Of a stretch of 54,332 nucleotides of DNA, positions 50,939 through 54,332 are shown one piece after another. The notes below the pieces were generated by a model. It searched no databases. It saw only the letters and a program-made list of their open reading frames with translations, and was not told the origin of the DNA. The stretch comes from an uncultured Flavihumibacter sp. (GTDB lineage Bacteria; Bacteroidota; Bacteroidia; Chitinophagales; Chitinophagaceae): NCBI GenBank assembly GCA_946482545.1, contig CAMLRX010000010.1, positions 1-54,332 of the forward strand, read 5' to 3'. The position numbers and the translations under genes were made by a program. How positions within the stretch are numbered: the stretch's first letter is position 1; each line of letters starts with the position of its first letter.

Positions 50939-52861
50939 CTACTTTCCAGCATTTCCGAAAAGTTGTTTCCTTTCTTTCTCATGGATGGTAACGGGATAGA
51001 CTTTTTCAAGTTTTTTCACCCATTCATCTTCCAGGAATTGCTGGTAATCGTTCAGTACAAAACCCCGTGCTTCGTCGAAACTGCGTGGGTGTTTTTCCGG
51101 ATACAATTTAAAAATGTAAGCAAACAGCACGGTGCCATCAGCCTGTAATACCTGCTCGGTAAAGTTCTTTTCTTTCAAGGGGGTATTGCCACTTATAGGA
51201 AGCTGCGTAAGTTCCATTTTCGCGGAATCGGCTGTGGCCCTTCCTTCCATGCCATCTGTAATTTGCTGCCATTGCGCCGGTTTGGCCGTTATCTTTCTTT
51301 TCAGTTCACCCGCGGCCATCTGGTCGGTGCAGGTGAGTAATACCGCTTCCGCTGAAGGTTCCCAGAAATATTTATCCTTGTTTTGCTGATAGAACCTGGA
51401 CAGGCCCGCACTATCTGCGGATGATTTGTTCCACACTTCCTGTTGCATGATCTCAAAAAGCATATTGCCTTCTTTGAACTCCCGGAACTGTTCGGCGAAG
51501 GCGGGCTGGAATTCTTCCAGGTGATCCCGGTAATATTGCATGGCCTCATAGCGGCGCATGGTTTCCAGCAATTCGGGATAGGATTTGGGTTTCTCCTGGT
51601 TGTTCAGGGGATTCCTGGCCACCCGGATGTACCTGCACCATTCGAGTGCGTCCATTGTACGGCTGCCCGTGGCCAATACCGGGGTGCGTGTGCTGATTTT
51701 ATTATAGGGTACAATGGTAGCGGTCTGGAGGTTCTTTTCAGAAAAATCGAAAAGGTCTTTTTCGGGAACGAGTAACTTACTCCCTGCCTTTTTGATCACC
51801 ATATCAATGAGTGCGTCCCTGGCTTGTTCGGAGCGGCTATCCTGGTAAATCTGCTGGCGGATGGATTCCACGTACAGCGGATCTGTGCTGATCACCGATC
51901 TCGGAATCAGCTTCATCCTTTTAATGATGTGAAAGCCATAAGCGGTGAGCACGGGTTTACTGATATCGCCATCTTTGGTCAGCGCAAAGGCCGCGTTTTC
52001 AAATACTTCATCGTTTTCACCCGTGGTAAAAGGGGCGAGTTCACCTCCCATCTGGAAACTACCATTGTCATCGCTCACGGCTTTGGCCATATCTGCGAAA
52101 GATTTTCCTTTGAGCAGTTCGTTGTAAACGGAATCTGCCTTTTTTAATACAGAAGCGGAGTCTTTGGCGGTTGCTTCCGGCGGGAAAGTGAGCAGGATAT
52201 GTGCCACACTCAATTGTCCGGGGTTGGGGCGAACGGCTTCTTTCCTGAAAATATGGTAACCGGCGCTGCTTTTCAGCGGTGCCGAGAAGGTACCGGGTTT
52301 CAATCCATACAAAACAGATTCAGGCGTATAAGGAAGGGTAAAGGCAGTGATCCAGCCAATCCGGCCATTTTTTTGTGTACTATTTGAGGGGAACTTCGCC
52401 GCAACTTCCTGGAACGGGGCTCCTTTTTTCAACATATTGTGGGCCTCGTTGATCTGTGCAAGGGCAGTGGTTTCATCTTTGGCAAAAGGGATGAAAATCT
52501 GGGCCGCGAGTACATCTGTTTTTGCCCTGTTGATGGCTTCTTCCGTGAGTGATTGTATGCGTGCACCATCCAGCATATAAGGTTCCGCGATCTGGGAGCG
52601 GAATTGTTCCGCTTCCTGGCGTTGTGCCGGCAGGGTATCGATCCCTTTCGCGATGGCCGCTTTTACTTTCAGTTTGTACCGGATGTACAGTTTCAGGTAA
52701 TCCTGCATGGCCTGAACACTGCTGTCGGTGGGATTGTTTTTTTTGAAGGCTTTTTTGAAAGCCTCCGTGGAAACGTGTTCTCCGCCTACGGTAAAAAGCG
52801 TTTGAGCGAAAGCGGTAGCAGAAAGCAGCAGTAAACTACAGAAGAATATTGGTTTTTTCAT
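50939..52861 (-). CDS. Large parvulin-type peptidyl-prolyl isomerase/chaperone
   Basis: 640 residues with a Sec signal (LLLLSATAFAQ). The N-terminal region is helical (residues about 30-120). Two PPIC parvulin domains follow (about 120-225, AAQIFIPFAKDE, PLKSSAGYHIFRKE; about 230-330, VAHILLTFPPE, VSDDNGSFQMGGELAPF, YGFHIIKRMKLIP). The C-terminal half (340-640) is helical, with no known domain. The layout is like SurA/PrsA-type periplasmic folding factors. It is encoded 16 bp downstream of the thioredoxin-fold gene, in the same transcript. A second, shorter SurA-like gene lies at 16397. Confidence 0.9.
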   Translation of the reverse strand: MKKPIFFCSLLLLSATAFAQTLFTVGGEHVSTEAFKKAFKKNNPTDSSVQAMQDYLKLYIRYKLKVKAAIAKGIDTLPAQRQEAEQFRSQIAEPYMLDGARIQSLTEEAINRAKTDVLAAQIFIPFAKDETTALAQINEAHNMLKKGAPFQEVAAKFPSNSTQKNGRIGWITAFTLPYTPESVLYGLKPGTFSAPLKSSAGYHIFRKEAVRPNPGQLSVAHILLTFPPEATAKDSASVLKKADSVYNELLKGKSFADMAKAVSDDNGSFQMGGELAPFTTGENDEVFENAAFALTKDGDISKPVLTAYGFHIIKRMKLIPRSVISTDPLYVESIRQQIYQDSRSEQARDALIDMVIKKAGSKLLVPEKDLFDFSEKNLQTATIVPYNKISTRTPVLATGSRTMDALEWCRYIRVARNPLNNQEKPKSYPELLETMRRYEAMQYYRDHLEEFQPAFAEQFREFKEGNMLFEIMQQEVWNKSSADSAGLSRFYQQNKDKYFWEPSAEAVLLTCTDQMAAGELKRKITAKPAQWQQITDGMEGRATADSAKMELTQLPISGNTPLKEKNFTEQVLQADGTVLFAYIFKLYPEKHPRSFDEARGFVLNDYQQFLEDEWVKKLEKVYPVTIHEKERKQLFGNAGK

Positions 52862-52877
52862 AAAACGGGGGAATCGC

Positions 52878-54296
52878 TTATTTCTTTTTCATTTCTATCA
52901 CCTTGTCCACCTGGTCGTAGGTAAGTTTTTTGGCCACGATGCGCTTGTTCTCGTCCAGCAGGTACAGAACGGGGGTTTGGTATACATCATACAACTGTCG
53001 GTAATTAGGGCGTCCGGCGTTATAGTCAGCTTCGCGGTCGGCTTCGGTTTGGTACACGTGGGTCCAGCCGGTAAGCTTGTGCTCGTTGATGAATGTTTTC
53101 CAGGCGGGCAATCCACCGTCCACCATTACGCCGTACACCGCGATGCCACTATTTTTCCATTTGGCGTTGTACATGGAATCTACCTTGGGTACCACTTCCT
53201 TACAATGTCCACAGGTGGGGTCCCAGAAAACCACCACGGTATAAGGTGCTTTTACCTCATAAAGCGGACGTTTTTTCCCGGTGGTATCCACCAGATCGAG
53301 CGGGGAGGCGGGTAAACCCAGTTGGTTGGCCATTAAACTGTATGCCCTTTCATTGATGTATTTGCGTTGCTTTTCCGACAGCCAGGTGGCTTGCCCGGCA
53401 TTGATGTATTTTTCGAACAGGTAGATGAATACCTTGTCCTGTCCCATGAATTCCGGGTTGATGTATTTGTCGATGAATTCACTCAGCAGGAACTTGAACA
53501 TTTCCTGGGTGCCGGTGGCTTCCTGGAGCATGTGGTCCGTTTCCACGATGATGGAATCCGGCTCAGGCGAAACGAGTTGCTCGTAATACCGTTTCAGTTT
53601 GGGTTTGAAGAAGGGGGTTCTCACGAGCCGGTCGTCTCCGAAATGAATACCATCCCAGTAATGGGATTTGTAGTACCGGTAAGCGAAAGCGGAATCATAT
53701 TTACCACCCGGATGTTGGTTGGCAGGCGGCACCACTGGTTCGCGCAGCGCGTTAAACAACGCAGAGAGCATACCCGAAGGGTACTTTTTCACATAATCCG
53801 CCCGGTAATTTTCTATCTCTTTACTCAGCGCGCGCATTTGTTGCTGAAGGGTTTCTTTTTCCGCCGCATCCGTTGACGCTTTTAGTTTACCCTGCAACTG
53901 GTTGAGGATTTTTCCTTTTTCATCAGTGAAAGTTTGGTAAGCTCGGAACGCGGTATTGTCGGGCGAGCCGGTATACACTACATTTTTAAGGTCTGCGGTA
54001 TCTGCCGAAACGGAGAACTGTTGCGGTTTGTCGATCAGCATTTCGAAAAGGATCACTTTGGCGGGTGAAACCATCATGTAAATGCCGGGGGGGAGTAGCT
54101 TTTCTCCTTTAAAAACGGCGTTGCTGTTAGCGTCCAGCATGGCGGAGTCGGCGAGGCCTTTGATGTCGCCGTAATGGTAGGCGAGGTAGATTTTTTCGTT
54201 TTTAAAGGGCTTGAGGGTTACTTTGATTTCGTAGCCCTGCGCGCTGGCAAGGGTGGAGGTAAAGGTGAGCAGAAAGGCGGAAAGGATATTTTTCAT
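52878..54296 (-). CDS. TlpA-family thioredoxin-fold protein with DUF4369/DUF5106-type N-terminus
   Basis: 472 residues starting at the ATG at 54296; the frame remains open to the window edge with GTG. Sec signal (LSAFLLTFTSTLASAQ). Residues about 20-110 form a beta-rich DUF4369-like domain (IKVTLKPFKNEKIYLAYHYGD), about 110-320 a helical DUF5106-like part, and about 325-470 a thioredoxin fold with CGHC active site (Cys362 and Cys365, DPTCGHCKEVVPKVDSMY). Such proteins act in periplasmic redox or disulfide handling in Bacteroidota. It is the first gene of a two-gene operon with the parvulin chaperone, so a role in extracytoplasmic protein folding is suggested. Confidence 0.88.
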   Translation of the reverse strand: MKNILSAFLLTFTSTLASAQGYEIKVTLKPFKNEKIYLAYHYGDIKGLADSAMLDANSNAVFKGEKLLPPGIYMMVSPAKVILFEMLIDKPQQFSVSADTADLKNVVYTGSPDNTAFRAYQTFTDEKGKILNQLQGKLKASTDAAEKETLQQQMRALSKEIENYRADYVKKYPSGMLSALFNALREPVVPPANQHPGGKYDSAFAYRYYKSHYWDGIHFGDDRLVRTPFFKPKLKRYYEQLVSPEPDSIIVETDHMLQEATGTQEMFKFLLSEFIDKYINPEFMGQDKVFIYLFEKYINAGQATWLSEKQRKYINERAYSLMANQLGLPASPLDLVDTTGKKRPLYEVKAPYTVVVFWDPTCGHCKEVVPKVDSMYNAKWKNSGIAVYGVMVDGGLPAWKTFINEHKLTGWTHVYQTEADREADYNAGRPNYRQLYDVYQTPVLYLLDENKRIVAKKLTYDQVDKVIEMKKK

Positions 54297-54332
54297 ATTT
54301 ATTTTTAGTCTGTCAATCTTATGGTTTTTCAC

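Overview
The window looks like chromosomal DNA of a Bacteroidota member, most likely family Chitinophagaceae. The reasons are a SusC/SusD pair, promoters with the Bacteroidota -7 element TAnnTTTG placed just upstream of starts, many lipoproteins with short lipoboxes, DUF4834 and LpoB/COG3014 genes typical of the phylum, and GH144 enzymes first described from Chitinophaga. About 42 protein genes are densely packed. I see no rRNA, tRNA, insertion sequence, prophage or CRISPR array.

Region 1 (1-9871) is the right part of a polysaccharide utilisation locus, all on the + strand: the end of a SusC porin, SusD, a LamG-type surface lipoprotein, two tandem GH144 glucanases (one lipoprotein, one exported), an SGNH esterase, a GH3 beta-glucosidase and an alpha/beta-hydrolase. 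The GH144 plus GH3 pairing points to beta-1,2-glucan, with surface cleavage, SusCD import and periplasmic trimming. The esterases may remove substituents.

Region 2 (9872-18394) is housekeeping: a HAD hydrolase, a DUF4834 protein, the rimP-nusA-infB translation/transcription operon with a strong promoter and a hairpin leader, a SurA-like chaperone and an NADPH-dependent FMN reductase. Two intergenic gaps here hold degenerate copies of a dispersed repeat.

Region 3 (18395-27635) is a signalling block. A 1794-residue cytosolic histidine kinase with about ten PAS domains and a GAF domain is coupled to a NarL/LuxR response regulator. It is followed by a smaller GAF-PAS kinase and a second, closely similar regulator. 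A composite DNA motif (AAACCCTTA-N15-TACGCTTAA) lies on both sides of this block, and a shorter related segment lies inside it.

Region 4 (27636-41464) holds a PurF-family amidotransferase, a possible FNR-box-controlled short transcript, a pentapeptide-repeat protein, a SixA-like phosphatase, a DMT permease, a glycosyltransferase, a 42-residue lipoprotein missed by size filters, an aminotransferase, a large BNR/VPS10-fold secreted protein, a YceI protein and an LpoB-COG3014 cluster with a palindromic operator.

Region 5 (41465-54332) holds msrB, adk, paaZ with an enoyl-CoA hydratase, fabG, a GH3 acyl-adenylating (auxin-conjugase type) protein behind a 28-bp palindrome, lptB divergent from metF, and an operon of a thioredoxin-fold lipid-envelope protein and a second parvulin chaperone. 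Many of these genes are separated by clear hairpin-plus-T terminators, several of them bidirectional between convergent genes.
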